DNA of 64,000 nucleotides from Rubrivivax sp. (GTDB lineage Bacteria > Pseudomonadota > Gammaproteobacteria > Burkholderiales > Burkholderiaceae_C), in the NCBI GenBank assembly GCA_027485165.1, contig JAIXRN010000074.1, forward strand, positions 1-64,000. The letters run 5' to 3'. Position numbers and translations under genes: made by a program. Positions 17,203 through 26,641 of this stretch are shown one piece after another. Position 1 is the stretch's first letter. The number at the start of each line of letters is the position of its first letter. The notes under the pieces were generated by a model. The model did not search any database. It was not told the origin of the DNA and saw only the letters and a program-made list of their open reading frames with translations.

Positions 17203-18743
17203 CAAGCCTGCCGCCGGGCCAGCACGTCCTGCTGCAGGGCTTCCATGCGGTCGCGCACGAAGCTGGCGCGGTCGAGGGCCTTCAGCGCTTCGGCTTCGTT
17301 CAGGATCGCCACCACCTGCCGGGCCAGGTGCCGGCGCAGCGTCACTTCTTCTTCCGTCGTGCGGCCCAGGGGCAGGTCGAAGACGTTGCCGCTGCAGTAG
17401 CTGTTGGGTGCGCCCGCGTTGTCGCGCAACCATTGGGCGAATTCCTGCGGCGTGGCGCGCGGGTTGCTGCCGCGCACGGCGTCGCGCAGCAGCTTGCGGA
17501 ACATGTACACGCCAGCGTCAAACTTGGTCGGGTTCTCCAGCGCGTGCACGGCAATTGGGCGCTGGCTGGTGATGGCCTCGTAATCGCCCGGGGCGTACTG
17601 GCAGTCCTTGTAGTTGTGGCGCGCGCGGTGGTCCTGTGGGATGGGCACCAGGTCTTCCAGCTTGTACTGGCCAAAGCGCTCGGGCCGGCGCATGGCCACC
17701 TGGCCTTCCAGGAAGTCGATGGTCTCGTAGCCGACCATGCCCTTGTCGCCCACGCCGCGCGTGTCGATGCCCGGGCCCATCACGCGCCACCCGAGCATCT
17801 TGCTGTTGTGGTCGTCCACCGGCACCGTCCAGCGGATCATGTGGAAGCGGCTGAACAGTTTCTTGCGCTTGCCGTCTTCGGATGTGTAGGCGTGCAGGCT
17901 CAGGTTGGGCAGCACCTGGTGCTGCACACGGATGAACATGTGCCCGTTGTCGGCCCGGCGGGCACCCGCGCAGGCCAGGCTGCGCCCGCCCTGCACAGGC
18001 ACGAAGTGCATGTCGGGCGGCACTTCCATGCTGGCCGCGCCCACTTCGTCGAAGGTCGTGCCCTGGTAATGCTGGCCCGTCACCTGGCGCTTGGCGTGCA
18101 GGGCCATGGTGTGGAAGTTGTCGGCGGCGTTGTCCTGCACCTGCAGCCAGTTGCAATGCTGGAAGTTGCTGTAGGGCACGAGTTCGTCGCCCTCTGCCAC
18201 CGTGAAGTTGCCTTCCCATTCCGGGAACGGCGGTTCCTCTTCGGGCGGGCCCATGTAGGCGAACACCAGGCCGTGGCGTTCGAAGGCCTTGTACGCGCCC
18301 TGGCGGATGCTGCAGCGGTAGCGCTCGCCCTCGATTTCCTCGCCGGCCGGGAAGGGCACGCGCAGGCAGGTGCCGTCGATGTCGAACTGCATGCCGTGGT
18401 AACAGCAGGAAATGCCGCGCTCTTCGATCTTGCCGTACTCCAGCGAGGCGCCGCGGTGAACGCAATGCGCGTGCAGCAGGCCGACGCGGCCGCTGCCGTC
18501 GCGGAAGCACACCAGTTCTTCGCCCAGGATCTTCAGGAAGCGCGGCGTGTCGGTCAGCTCGATGGCCATGCACACCGGGTGCCAAAAGCGGCGCATGTAT
18601 TCGCCCAGCGGGGTGCCGGGGCCGGTTTCCGTCAGTTCGGGGTCGTGGCCCGGCACGCGGTTGCTGAAGTAGCCGCCGAATGGCACGAGCTTCTTTTCCG
18701 TTGGGGCTTCGGGCAGGGCGGCGTACTTGTCGCGGGTGTTCAC
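17202..18743 (-). CDS. Rieske 2Fe-2S aromatic ring-hydroxylating oxygenase, alpha subunit type
   Basis: This 513-residue oxygenase component has a Rieske cluster site C94-x-H96-x16-C113-x2-H116 and the mononuclear iron motif D208-x2-H211-x4-H216 (within ADNFHTMALH). The size and layout fit the phthalate 4,5-dioxygenase/vanillate demethylase branch, in which a single oxygenase subunit works with a flavin-2Fe-2S reductase; that reductase is the next gene. It would hydroxylate or demethylate an aromatic or related compound, substrate unknown. It is the first gene of the operon. Upstream, in the gap before a divergent sensor kinase, lies a TCTGTATACAGA palindrome that is a candidate site for the operon's GntR regulator. 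Confidence 0.93.
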   Translation of the reverse strand: MNTRDKYAALPEAPTEKKLVPFGGYFSNRVPGHDPELTETGPGTPLGEYMRRFWHPVCMAIELTDTPRFLKILGEELVCFRDGSGRVGLLHAHCVHRGASLEYGKIEERGISCCYHGMQFDIDGTCLRVPFPAGEEIEGERYRCSIRQGAYKAFERHGLVFAYMGPPEEEPPFPEWEGNFTVAEGDELVPYSNFQHCNWLQVQDNAADNFHTMALHAKRQVTGQHYQGTTFDEVGAASMEVPPDMHFVPVQGGRSLACAGARRADNGHMFIRVQHQVLPNLSLHAYTSEDGKRKKLFSRFHMIRWTVPVDDHNSKMLGWRVMGPGIDTRGVGDKGMVGYETIDFLEGQVAMRRPERFGQYKLEDLVPIPQDHRARHNYKDCQYAPGDYEAITSQRPIAVHALENPTKFDAGVYMFRKLLRDAVRGSNPRATPQEFAQWLRDNAGAPNSYCSGNVFDLPLGRTTEEEVTLRRHLARQVVAILNEAEALKALDRASFVRDRMEALQQDVLARRQA

Positions 18744-18780
18744 GGGCGGTGGTCCTGGTCGGTCGGGGCTGGCTGAGGGG

Positions 18781-18798
18781 TCGAAACATGGGTTTCGA
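18781..18798. promoter_or_regulatory. inverted repeat in the divergent intergenic region
   Basis: Arms TCGAAAC and GTTTCGA (7 bp) are separated by four bases. It lies between the Rieske start and the GTATAC palindrome, so it would fall in the 5' leader of the Rieske operon or serve as a second regulator site. No bound factor can be named. Confidence 0.5.
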
Positions 18799-18800
18799 AC

Positions 18801-18812
18801 TCTGTATACAGA
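18801..18812. promoter_or_regulatory. palindrome TCTGTATACAGA, candidate GntR operator
   Basis: This is a perfect 12-bp palindrome with a GTATAC core, of the kind bound by FCD-type GntR regulators (many published sites centre on TNGTATACNA). It sits 58 nt upstream of the Rieske oxygenase start; its TATACA could itself be the -10 hexamer on the minus strand, though no convincing -35 hexamer was found. The operon ends with a GntR/FCD gene, which makes autoregulation through this site likely. Binding is inferred. Confidence 0.6.
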
Positions 18813-18828
18813 ATACTAGCCAGAAGGG

Positions 18829-21108
18829 TTGACGGCTTTCCCGGGTCAAACCCGAACCGCCGCATCAGCGCCGACCCGCCGGCATCGGGCCCCGCCTGAC
18901 CCGGTGCCCAGGCCCGCCCCCGAGGGCTGCTTACAGTCGACGTCTTGCCCACCCGGCCCGCACGGCCCCAGCGTCTTGAATTCCAGTCCGCCCCCCGCGC
19001 CAGCCGGCGCCTCGATCGCCCGACTGCGCTACGGGGGCGACAGGGCTTTCGCGCCATATGAATCGCTGGACGCGCAGGGCCGGCCGCAAGGCTTTCAGAT
19101 CGACCTGCTGGCCGCGCTGGGCGCGCGGCTGGGGACCGTGGTCGACGTGCAATTGCGGCCGTGGCCCGAGACCGAAGCGGCTTTCCGCGCCGGCCAGTGC
19201 GACCTGGTGGCGATGGTGCCCACGGCTGAACGCCGCAGCTGGGCCCGCTTCACGCGTGGCCATGCCAGCCCGGTGCTGGGGGTGTACCGGCGCCAGGACT
19301 TGCCCGAACCACAGGGCCCGCAGGCGCTGGCCGGGCTGCGCCTGGCGGTGCTGGACGGCGAGGCCATGCGCGAAACCCTGGCCACCCTGCTGGGCACCCT
19401 GCCCCCGCCGGCCGTGGTGGCCGCGACGCCGCTGGCCGCGCTGCAGGCAGTGGCGCGGGGCCAGGCCGACGCCGCTGTGCTGCTGCAGGCCTATGCCGAC
19501 CCGCTCTTGAAGGACAGCCAGCAGGGCGGCGATCGGGGCGTCGATCTGGGTGTCATCAGGGCCGGCAGCCTGCCGCTGGGCGCGCAGAGCTACGGCTTCG
19601 CCGTGCTGCCCGGCCGCGAAGCGCTGCTGCAGCGCTTGCAACAGGCACTGGAAGCGATGGAAGCGGACGGCAGCCTGGACGCGCTGCGCCTGCGCTGGCT
19701 GCCCAGCCACCGCGCACTGGCTGAAGCCCACCGCTTGCAAGCCCGGGTGGCCCAAAGCCGGCAGTGGACCTGGGCCGTGGCCGGCAGCGCCACCCTGGCC
19801 GTGGCCGGGCTGGGCTGGGCGCTCAGCCGCCGTCAGCGCCAGGCCCAGGCCGAAAGGCAACAGCGCCTGCAGGCCGAGGCTGCGCTGCAGCGTGCCGAAG
19901 ATCTGCTGGAACGCAGCTTCACCCAGCACCCCCAGGCGATGTTGGTGGTCGAACGCGGCACGGCCATGGTGCGCGACGCCAACCAGGCCGCCCACCGCCT
20001 GCTGGGCGTGGGCGCCGGTTCGCTGATCGGCCAGCCGCTGGCCCGGCTGCAGCAGCATCTGCCGGCCGCGCTGCTGCAAACCCTGGCCGCTGCACTGGAC
20101 ATGGACGGCGAAATCGTCGGCGCCCCGCTGCAGCTGCGCAGCGCCGACGGCAGCGTGCGCGACTGCCTGCTGAATGCCGACGAGCTGGCTGTGGGCGACA
20201 GCGTGCAGGTGTTCTGCCTGCTGCAAGACGTCACCGACACCCTGCGCCACGACGCCCAGCTGCGCGCCGGTTACGACAGCCTGCTGGCCGAACTGCGCCG
20301 CACCGAAGGCGAACTCGACCAGACGCGGCAGCAGCGCGCCCGCGCCGAGGAACGGCTGGAAGACTTCACGCAGGCCGTCACGCACGACCTGAAAGCCCCG
20401 CTGCGGGCCCTGCAAGGCCTGACCGGGCTGCTGCGCGCGCGCGTGCAGGCCGGCCACACGCGCGAAGCGCTGGCCTACACGCACCACATCGAACGTGCTG
20501 GCGAACGCATGCAGCAGATGGTCGCGGCCCTGGGCCGGCTGGCGCAGGTGACGCGCCAGCCGCTGCAGCGGCAGCCGGTGGAAATGGGCGCGCTGGCGCG
20601 CGGCAGCTGGGCGCTGCTGACGATGGCACACCCTGAATGGGCCGTGCGCTGCGACGTCGACGTGCTGCCGGTGGCCCAGGGCGATGCCAGCCTGCTGGGG
20701 CTGGTGTGGCAGAACCTGCTGGAGAACGCCGCCAAGTTCAGCGCGGCACGCCCGAATGCTGGCGCCGACGCTGATGCTGACGCTGACGCCAAAGCCGCCA
20801 GCCGTCCAGCCAGTCCCGCGCGCGGCCCCGGCCCCGGCCAGCCCCGCGTGCGCGTCGACAGCCACCAGGACGAACGCGGCACCTGGTACCGCATCACCGA
20901 CAACGGCGTGGGCTTCGACATGTCGCGCGCGGCCGGCCTGTTCCAGCCCTTCGTGCGCCTGCACCCCGACCCGCGCTGGGCCGGCAGCGGTATCGGCCTG
21001 GCCCAGGTGCGGCGCATCGTGGAACTGCACGGCGGCGACGTGCGCCTGCGCAGTGCGCCAGGCGTGGGCACGGTGGCTGAATTCACGCTCGACCCGCCGC
21101 GGCCGTGA
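18829..21108 (+). CDS. sensor histidine kinase with a substrate-binding-protein-like sensor domain
   Basis: Layout: a family-3 solute-binding domain (about residues 65-300; RYGGDRAFAPYESLDAQGR at its start), one membrane helix (about 312-332), a PAS-like domain (about 355-470), a coiled coil, then a kinase core with phospho-acceptor His519 (THDLKAPLRAL), N box (NLLENAAKFS) and G boxes (DNGVGFDM, GSGIGLAQVRRIVELHGG). The kinase half is complete. An inserted alanine/aspartate repeat (ADADADADAK) lies in the ATPase domain. The start is unclear: TTG at 18829 is used, another TTG lies at 18976, and neither gives a signal peptide. No response regulator is adjacent. It is divergent from the Rieske operon and 98 nt before ccmA. 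Confidence 0.85.
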   Translation: MTAFPGQTRTAASAPTRRHRAPPDPVPRPAPEGCLQSTSCPPGPHGPSVLNSSPPPAPAGASIARLRYGGDRAFAPYESLDAQGRPQGFQIDLLAALGARLGTVVDVQLRPWPETEAAFRAGQCDLVAMVPTAERRSWARFTRGHASPVLGVYRRQDLPEPQGPQALAGLRLAVLDGEAMRETLATLLGTLPPPAVVAATPLAALQAVARGQADAAVLLQAYADPLLKDSQQGGDRGVDLGVIRAGSLPLGAQSYGFAVLPGREALLQRLQQALEAMEADGSLDALRLRWLPSHRALAEAHRLQARVAQSRQWTWAVAGSATLAVAGLGWALSRRQRQAQAERQQRLQAEAALQRAEDLLERSFTQHPQAMLVVERGTAMVRDANQAAHRLLGVGAGSLIGQPLARLQQHLPAALLQTLAAALDMDGEIVGAPLQLRSADGSVRDCLLNADELAVGDSVQVFCLLQDVTDTLRHDAQLRAGYDSLLAELRRTEGELDQTRQQRARAEERLEDFTQAVTHDLKAPLRALQGLTGLLRARVQAGHTREALAYTHHIERAGERMQQMVAALGRLAQVTRQPLQRQPVEMGALARGSWALLTMAHPEWAVRCDVDVLPVAQGDASLLGLVWQNLLENAAKFSAARPNAGADADADADAKAASRPASPARGPGPGQPRVRVDSHQDERGTWYRITDNGVGFDMSRAAGLFQPFVRLHPDPRWAGSGIGLAQVRRIVELHGGDVRLRSAPGVGTVAEFTLDPPRP

Positions 21109-21206
21109 CGCGGCCTGTTTCGCCCTGGGCCCCGTCGGCACGCCAGCTGCGGCGACAGGGGTGACACCAAGGCGGCCTTCAGACGCCGAACGTACACTGC
21201 GCTGCG

Positions 21207-21989
21207 TTGTCAGCAGGCCGCCCGGCCCCCATCCCCTTGTCCCTGCCCCCGGCCACGGCCGCCCCCACGTCCCCGCCAGCCCAGGCGCTGCTGCAGACCC
21301 TGGCCCTGGCCGGCGAACGCGGTGACCGGCGTCTTTTCGAAAGCCTGGACCTGCAACTGGCCCCCGGCAGCGTCACGTGGCTGCGGGGCCGCAACGGGCG
21401 CGGCAAGACCAGCCTGCTGCGCATCCTGGCCGGCCTTTCCAGCCCCGCCAGCGGGCAGCTGCTGATGCAGGGCCTCAGCCTGCGCCAGGCTGGCGCTGAG
21501 GGCCGCCGCGGCTGGGTCTACGTCGGCCACCAGAACGCGCTGAAAGAAGACCTCACGGCCACCGAGGCCCTGCACTTCCTGGCCCGGCTGCATGGCCTGC
21601 CCTGCGACGCCGCGGCGCTGAAGGCGGCCTTGCAGCGCCTGGGCATCGGCCATCGCCAGCATGCCGCGGTGCGCACGCTCAGCCAGGGCCAGCGGCGGCG
21701 TGTGGCCCTGGCGCGGATGGCACTGTCAACCCGGGCGCCGCTGTGGCTGCTGGACGAGCCCTTCGACGCGCTGGACGCCGACGGCATCGCCGCGCTGAAC
21801 CAGGTCATCGGCGACCACGCCAGTCAAGGCGGTGCCGTTCTGCTGACCAGCCACCAGTCCCTGAGCCTGCAGCAGCCCGTGCCCCGTGTGCTGGACCTGG
21901 AAGCCTTCGCGCCGGAGCCGCCCCCCAGGCCTGCCGGGCCTGACATGGTGCCCGCGGCCCCGGGCGCCCGCCATGCCGCTGCGACATGA
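21207..21989 (+). CDS. ccmA: heme exporter ATP-binding subunit CcmA
   Basis: CcmA is the ATPase of the CcmABCD complex that loads and releases heme on CcmE during System I cytochrome c maturation. It has Walker A (GRNGRGKTSL), the ABC signature (LSQGQRRRVALARM), Walker B (LWLLDEPFDALD) and a switch His in LLTSHQS. The 260-residue reading starts at a TTG (21207); a second in-frame TTG lies at 21237, and no ATG precedes the conserved region, so the start is uncertain. The C-terminal 25 residues are Pro/Ala-rich. It is the first gene of a nine-gene ccm operon and its stop overlaps ccmB by 4 nt. Confidence 0.94.
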   Translation: MSAGRPAPIPLSLPPATAAPTSPPAQALLQTLALAGERGDRRLFESLDLQLAPGSVTWLRGRNGRGKTSLLRILAGLSSPASGQLLMQGLSLRQAGAEGRRGWVYVGHQNALKEDLTATEALHFLARLHGLPCDAAALKAALQRLGIGHRQHAAVRTLSQGQRRRVALARMALSTRAPLWLLDEPFDALDADGIAALNQVIGDHASQGGAVLLTSHQSLSLQQPVPRVLDLEAFAPEPPPRPAGPDMVPAAPGARHAAAT

Positions 21990-22654
21990 GACAGGTCTTC
22001 TGGTGCGTGCTGCTGCGCGACCTGCGGCTGGCCTCGCGGCGCCGCATCGACGCGCTGCTGCCGCTGGCCTTCTTCATCGTCGCGTTGAGCCTGTTTCCGC
22101 TGGGCGTGGGCCCGGAACCGAAGATGCTGCGCGAGATCGCCCCGGGCATCGTGTGGGTCTGTGCGCTGCTGGCGTCGATGCTGTCGGTGGGCCAGCTGTT
22201 TGCCGGCGACATGGCCGACGGTTCGCTGGAACAGATGCTGCTGGCGCCCGCCCCCGCGGTGGCCGTGGCCGCGGCCAAATGCGCCGCACACTGGCTGCTG
22301 ACCGGGCTGCCGCTGATCGTGGCCACGCCCGTGGTGGGGCTGGTGTTCAACCTATCCACGCCGGCCCTGCTGGCCCTGCTGGCCAGCCTGGTGCTGGGCA
22401 CGCCCATCCTCAGCCTGCTGGGCGCACTGGGCGCGGCCCTGACGCTGGGGTTGCGCAGCGGCGGCATGCTGCTGATCCTGGTGGTGCTGCCGCTGGCCAC
22501 GCCGGCGCTGATCTTCGGCGCCGGGGCAGTGGGCATGGTCGAAGCCGGCCTGTCGGCGGCCGGGCATTTCTCGCTGCTGGGGGCGCTGCTGGTGGCCACC
22601 AGCGTGGGCGCACCACTGGCCACTGCGGCAGCCCTGCGCATTTCGACAGAATGA
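21986..22654 (+). CDS. ccmB: heme exporter membrane subunit CcmB
   Basis: CcmB is the six-helix inner-membrane partner of CcmA. The 222-residue protein starts RQVFWCVLLRDLRLASRR, a typical CcmB opening, and shows about six hydrophobic segments, among them ALLASLVLGTPILSLLGALG. Its ATG overlaps the ccmA stop. It is followed by ccmC after a short gap of about 46 nt. Size and order match the family. Confidence 0.95.
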   Translation: MRQVFWCVLLRDLRLASRRRIDALLPLAFFIVALSLFPLGVGPEPKMLREIAPGIVWVCALLASMLSVGQLFAGDMADGSLEQMLLAPAPAVAVAAAKCAAHWLLTGLPLIVATPVVGLVFNLSTPALLALLASLVLGTPILSLLGALGAALTLGLRSGGMLLILVVLPLATPALIFGAGAVGMVEAGLSAAGHFSLLGALLVATSVGAPLATAAALRISTE

Positions 22655-22700
22655 TGGCTCTGGCAGCATTCCGGGTGTCGTGCCGGTACCCACCCCATTG

Positions 22701-23477
22701 ATGATGTCCACCCCCACCTCGTCCGCTGCCGTGCCCTTGCGATTTTTCAGCTTTGCCGCACCTTCGCGCTTTTATGCCCTGACGCGCTGGCTGGTGCCCC
22801 TGTGCTGGGCCGTGGCGCTGTCTTTCACGGTGGCCGGCCTGTACATGGGTTTCTTCGTCGCGCCCACCGACGCCACGCAAGGCGACGCCTACCGCATCAT
22901 CTTCATCCACGTGCCGGCGGCCTGGATGTCGATGCTGCTGTATCTGGTGATGGCCTTCTGGGCCGGCATCGGCTGGGCCTTCAAGGCCAGGCTGGCGTCG
23001 ATGGTGGCGCAGAGCATCGCCCCCACTGGCGCGATGTTCACTTTCCTGGCCCTGTGGACGGGCGCGCTGTGGGGTCGGCCCACCTGGGGCACCTACTGGG
23101 TCTGGGACGCGCGGCTGACGACCGAGCTGATCCTGCTGTTCCTGTACCTGGGCTACATCGCCCTGGTGAACGCCATCGACGACCGCCGGCGGGCCGACGC
23201 CGCAGGTGCCCTGCTGGCCCTGGTGGGCAGCGTGAACGTGCCCATCATCTACTTCTCGGTGAAGTGGTGGAACACCCTGCACCAGGGCGCCACCATCAGC
23301 GTCACCGCCGCGCCGAAGATGGCCAGCACCATGCTGACGGCCATGTTGTTGATGACCGTGGCCTTCTGGGCTTATTCCTTTGCCGTCGTCTTCATGCGCA
23401 CGCGCGCCCACATCGTCGAACGCGAAGCCCATGCGGGCTGGGTGGCCGAGCTGCTGCGCGGGAGAATCCGGGCATGA
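22701..23477 (+). CDS. ccmC: heme-handling protein CcmC
   Basis: CcmC is a six-helix membrane protein of the heme-handling family that presents heme to CcmE. The tryptophan-rich heme-binding motif is plain ([18 protein letters not shown]), flanked by conserved histidines ([11 protein letters not shown] and [11 protein letters not shown]). The 258-residue reading uses the ATG at 22701; another ATG follows at 22704 and a GTG lies upstream at 22680. The first 20 or so residues are polar and Ser/Thr rich. The stop overlaps ccmD by 4 nt (ATGA). Confidence 0.95.
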   Translation: MMSTPTSSAAVPLRFFSFAAPSRFYALTRWLVPLCWAVALSFTVAGLYMGFFVAPTDATQGDAYRIIFIHVPAAWMSMLLYLVMAFWAGIGWAFKARLASMVAQSIAPTGAMFTFLALWTGALWGRPTWGTYWVWDARLTTELILLFLYLGYIALVNAIDDRRRADAAGALLALVGSVNVPIIYFSVKWWNTLHQGATISVTAAPKMASTMLTAMLLMTVAFWAYSFAVVFMRTRAHIVEREAHAGWVAELLRGRIRA

Positions 23478-23653
23478 ACTGGGGCAGCGCATCGGAGTTT
23501 TTCCACATGGGGGGCTACGGCTTCTATGTGTGGGGCTCGTACGCCGTGACCCTGCTGCTGATGCTGGCCGAACCCCTGCTGGCCCGCCAGCGCCACCGCC
23601 AGGCCCTGCGCGACGCAGCGCGCCAGGCCGACTTCCAAGAGGACGAGAGATGA
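23474..23653 (+). CDS. ccmD: heme exporter small subunit CcmD
   Basis: This 59-residue membrane protein overlaps ccmC and ccmE by 4 nt at each end. It has the family layout: [20 protein letters not shown], one membrane helix ([15 protein letters not shown]), then a basic cytoplasmic tail ([14 protein letters not shown]). CcmD is needed for release of holo-CcmE from the CcmABC complex. It is easy to miss because of its size. Confidence 0.93.
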   Translation: MNWGSASEFFHMGGYGFYVWGSYAVTLLLMLAEPLLARQRHRQALRDAARQADFQEDER

Positions 23654-24123
23654 AACCGAGACACAAGCGCCTGGCCCTGATCGGTGGTCTGGTGTCGGCG
23701 GCCGGCATCACCGTGGCGCTGGTGCTGAACGCCTTCCAGAGCAACCTGGTGTTCTTCTATTCGCCCTCGCAGGTGGCCGCCAACGAAGCACCCGCCAATC
23801 GCACCTTCCGCGTCGGGGGCATGGTGGAAACGGGGTCGGTACAGCGTGAAGGCCTGAAGGTGAACTTCGTCGTCACCGACACGGCCAAGACCGTGCCGGT
23901 GCGCTACGAAGGCATCCTTCCCGACCTGTTCCAGGAAGGTAAGGGCGTGGTCGCACAGGGCCAGCTGAAGGACGGTGTATTCGTGGCCCGCGAAGTGCTG
24001 GCCAAGCACGACGAGAACTACATGCCGCCCGAAGCGGCCGACGCGCTGAAGCGCGCGCAAAAGGGGCAGAGCCGGCTCGAACAGAGCCTGGTGCAGCAGG
24101 GTACCCCGGAGAAGCAGCCATGA
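23650..24123 (+). CDS. ccmE: periplasmic heme chaperone CcmE
   Basis: CcmE carries heme covalently through a histidine to the CcmF/CcmH ligase. The 157-residue protein has an N-terminal membrane anchor (about residues 8-28), an OB-fold beta barrel with the RVGGMVE and [21 protein letters not shown] landmarks (residues about 54-92), and the heme-attaching His120 in [10 protein letters not shown], with Tyr124 (H-x3-Y motif). The start at 23650 overlaps ccmD and the stop overlaps ccmF, each by 4 nt. Confidence 0.96.
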   Translation: MKPRHKRLALIGGLVSAAGITVALVLNAFQSNLVFFYSPSQVAANEAPANRTFRVGGMVETGSVQREGLKVNFVVTDTAKTVPVRYEGILPDLFQEGKGVVAQGQLKDGVFVAREVLAKHDENYMPPEAADALKRAQKGQSRLEQSLVQQGTPEKQP

Positions 24124-26108
24124 TCGCCGAAGCAGGCCACTTCGCCCTGTGGCTGGCGGTGGGCGTGACCCTGGTGCTGGGCACCCTGCCCCTGGTGGGC
24201 GCGCAGCGCGGACGCGCCGACTGGATGGCCCTGGCCCGGCCGGCTACGCACGTGTTGCTGGGGCTGATCGTGTTCGCGTACGGCTGCCTGATCATGAGCT
24301 TCGTCAGGAACGATTTCTCATTGCTCAACGTCGCCTCGCATTCCAACAGTGCCCTGCCCACCATCTACCGCATCGCGGCTTCCTGGGGCAGCCATGAAGG
24401 CAGCCTGCTGCTGTGGCTACTGATGCAGGCCGGCTGGGCCTGGGCGGTGGCCACTTTCAGCAAGGACCTGCCGCAGCCCGTGCTGGCGCGCATCCTGGCC
24501 GTGATGGGCCTGCTGACGCTGAGCTTCCTGCTGTTTGTGCTGTTCACGTCCAACCCCTTCGACCGCCTGTTCCCGGTGCCAGCCGACGGCCGCGACCTGA
24601 ACCCGCAGCTGCAGGACCCGGGGATGATTTTCCATCCGCCGATGCTCTACATGGGCTACGTGGGCATGTCGGTGGCGTTCTCGTTCGCCGTTGCGGCACT
24701 GATCGGTGGCAACCTGGACGCGCAGTGGGCCCGCTGGTCGCGCCCCTGGACGACCGTGGCCTGGGCCTTCCTGACCTTCGGCATCGCGCTTGGCAGCTGG
24801 TGGGCCTACTACGAACTGGGCTGGGGCGGCTGGTGGTTCTGGGACGCGGTGGAAAACGCGTCCTTCATGCCCTGGCTGGTGGCCACGGCGCTGATCCATT
24901 CGTTGGCCGTGACGGAAAAGCGTGGCAGCTTCAAGAGCTGGACGGTGCTGCTGGCCATCTTGGGCTATTCGCTGGCGCTGCTGGGCACCTTCCTGGTGCG
25001 CTCGGGCGTCATCACCTCGGTGCATTCCTTCGCTGCCGACCCCACGCGCGGAGCCTTCATCCTGGTGATGCTGGCCATCACCGTCAGCGCCGCGCTGGCG
25101 CTGTACGCCTGGCGCGCGCCGTCGGTGGGCCTGGGGGCGCGCTTTGCCAGCGTGTCGCGCGAAAGCATGCTGCTGGCCAACAACGTGCTGCTGGTGGTGG
25201 CGATGGGCGCGGTGATGCTGGGCACGCTCTACCCGCTGATCCTGGACGCGCTGGGCCTGGGCAAGATCAGCGTCGGGGCGCCCTACTTCAACGCCGTCTA
25301 CGTACCCATCATGGCCGTGCTGGTGTTTTTCATGGGCTTGGGGCCGCTGGCACGCTGGAAGAACGACGCATTGCCCGCCCTGGCCGTGCGCCTGCGCTGG
25401 GCCGCTGGCGTGACCGTGGTCAGTGCAGCGCTGACGGCCTGGATCGGCGGCATCATCACCTTCGGCTCGGTCATGGGCCTGATGATGGCCTACTGGATCC
25501 TCTACACCGTACTCACCGAACTGTGGGAACGCGTGAAGCCCGCCGGCGGCGTAAAGGCCAACGTGCTGCATCGGCTGGGCCAGCTGCCACGCGCCACGGT
25601 GGGCATGATGGTGGCGCACGTGGGCGTGGCGGTTTTCGTGTTCGGCGTCACGATGGTGGGCACCTACGACATTGAGCGCGATGTCGCGATGGCCCCCGGC
25701 GACAGCACCACCGTCAATGGCTACACCTTCACCTACCAGGGTACGCAGCCGGTGCGCGGCCCGAACTTCGACGCCGTGCGCGGGCACCTGGCGGTCACGC
25801 GCGACGGCCGCCCCGTATCGGACATGTACCCCGAAAAGCGTGTCTACAAGGTGCAGCGCAACCCGATGACCGAAGCCGCCATCGACAGCCGCATCCACGG
25901 CGACCTGTATGTCCAGCTGGGCGAACCCCTGCCCGGCGACAAGTGGCTGGTGCGCATCTGGGTCAAGCCCTTCGTCACCTGGATCTGGATCGGCTGCCTG
26001 TTCATGGGCCTGGGCGGCATCTGGGCCGTCACCGACCGCCGCTACCGCCAGCGCGCCACGCGCAGCAGCACCGACATGGCCGGCACGGCCACCGCTGCCG
26101 CACGATGA
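24120..26108 (+). CDS. ccmF: cytochrome c heme lyase subunit CcmF
   Basis: CcmF is the large membrane subunit of the System I heme ligase that attaches heme to apocytochrome CxxCH motifs. At 662 residues and about fifteen membrane helices it is of normal size. The WWD heme-binding domain is visible ([20 protein letters not shown]), as are the flanking segments [12 protein letters not shown] and [12 protein letters not shown]. The long periplasmic loop near the C-terminus ([19 protein letters not shown] region, residues about 520-610) is also present. It overlaps ccmE and ccmG by 4 nt. Confidence 0.97.
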   Translation: MIAEAGHFALWLAVGVTLVLGTLPLVGAQRGRADWMALARPATHVLLGLIVFAYGCLIMSFVRNDFSLLNVASHSNSALPTIYRIAASWGSHEGSLLLWLLMQAGWAWAVATFSKDLPQPVLARILAVMGLLTLSFLLFVLFTSNPFDRLFPVPADGRDLNPQLQDPGMIFHPPMLYMGYVGMSVAFSFAVAALIGGNLDAQWARWSRPWTTVAWAFLTFGIALGSWWAYYELGWGGWWFWDAVENASFMPWLVATALIHSLAVTEKRGSFKSWTVLLAILGYSLALLGTFLVRSGVITSVHSFAADPTRGAFILVMLAITVSAALALYAWRAPSVGLGARFASVSRESMLLANNVLLVVAMGAVMLGTLYPLILDALGLGKISVGAPYFNAVYVPIMAVLVFFMGLGPLARWKNDALPALAVRLRWAAGVTVVSAALTAWIGGIITFGSVMGLMMAYWILYTVLTELWERVKPAGGVKANVLHRLGQLPRATVGMMVAHVGVAVFVFGVTMVGTYDIERDVAMAPGDSTTVNGYTFTYQGTQPVRGPNFDAVRGHLAVTRDGRPVSDMYPEKRVYKVQRNPMTEAAIDSRIHGDLYVQLGEPLPGDKWLVRIWVKPFVTWIWIGCLFMGLGGIWAVTDRRYRQRATRSSTDMAGTATAAAR

Positions 26109-26641
26109 AGGCTCTGCGCTTCCTGCTGCCGCTGGCCCTCTTCGGCGCAGTGTTGGCCTTCCTGTTCGTGGGCCTGGGCCTGAACCCGCGTGAAGTACCT
26201 TCGCCCCTGATCGGCAAGCCGGCCCCGGCATTTCAGTTGCCGCGGCTGGACGACTCGGCGCAGACCATCAAGCGCGACGACCTGCTGGGCAAGGTCTGGA
26301 TGCTGAACGTCTGGGCCAGCTGGTGCGCGCCTTGCCGGGAAGAACACCCGCTGGTGATCGACATCGCCCAGCGCAAGTTGCTGCCCGTCTACGGCCTGAA
26401 CTACAAAGACCAAGGCCAGGCGGCCCGAGGCTGGCTGGCCAACCTGGGCGACCCGTACACGGCCACCCTGGTGGACGCCGACGGCCGTGTGGGCATCGAC
26501 TACGGGGTCTACGGCGTGCCCGAGACCTTCATCATCGACCGCCAGGGCGTGATCCGCTACAAGCACACCGGCCCGTTGACGCTTGACGTGGTGCGCACGC
26601 GCATCGAACCGCTGGTGAAGGAACTGCAAGATGCCAGCTGA
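26105..26641 (+). CDS. ccmG: periplasmic thioredoxin CcmG (DsbE)
   Basis: CcmG is a membrane-anchored reducing thioredoxin that keeps the cysteines of apocytochrome c reduced before heme attachment. The 178-residue protein has one N-terminal membrane helix, the WCAPC active site (Cys74, Cys77, in NVWASWCAPCREEHP) and the cis-Pro loop YGVPETF. The ATG at 26105 overlaps the ccmF stop, and ccmH starts 11 nt inside its 3' end. Confidence 0.95.
   Translation: MKALRFLLPLALFGAVLAFLFVGLGLNPREVPSPLIGKPAPAFQLPRLDDSAQTIKRDDLLGKVWMLNVWASWCAPCREEHPLVIDIAQRKLLPVYGLNYKDQGQAARGWLANLGDPYTATLVDADGRVGIDYGVYGVPETFIIDRQGVIRYKHTGPLTLDVVRTRIEPLVKELQDAS

Noticed and set aside
15337..17400. A 687-residue plus-strand open frame opposite the aldolase and reductase genes
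   Set aside because: It is antisense to genes with clear catalytic motifs and has no recognisable domain.
18801..18812. A LexA (SOS) box at CTGTATACAG
   Set aside because: LexA sites need CTG and CAG separated by ten bases; here the gap is four. A GntR-type site fits better.
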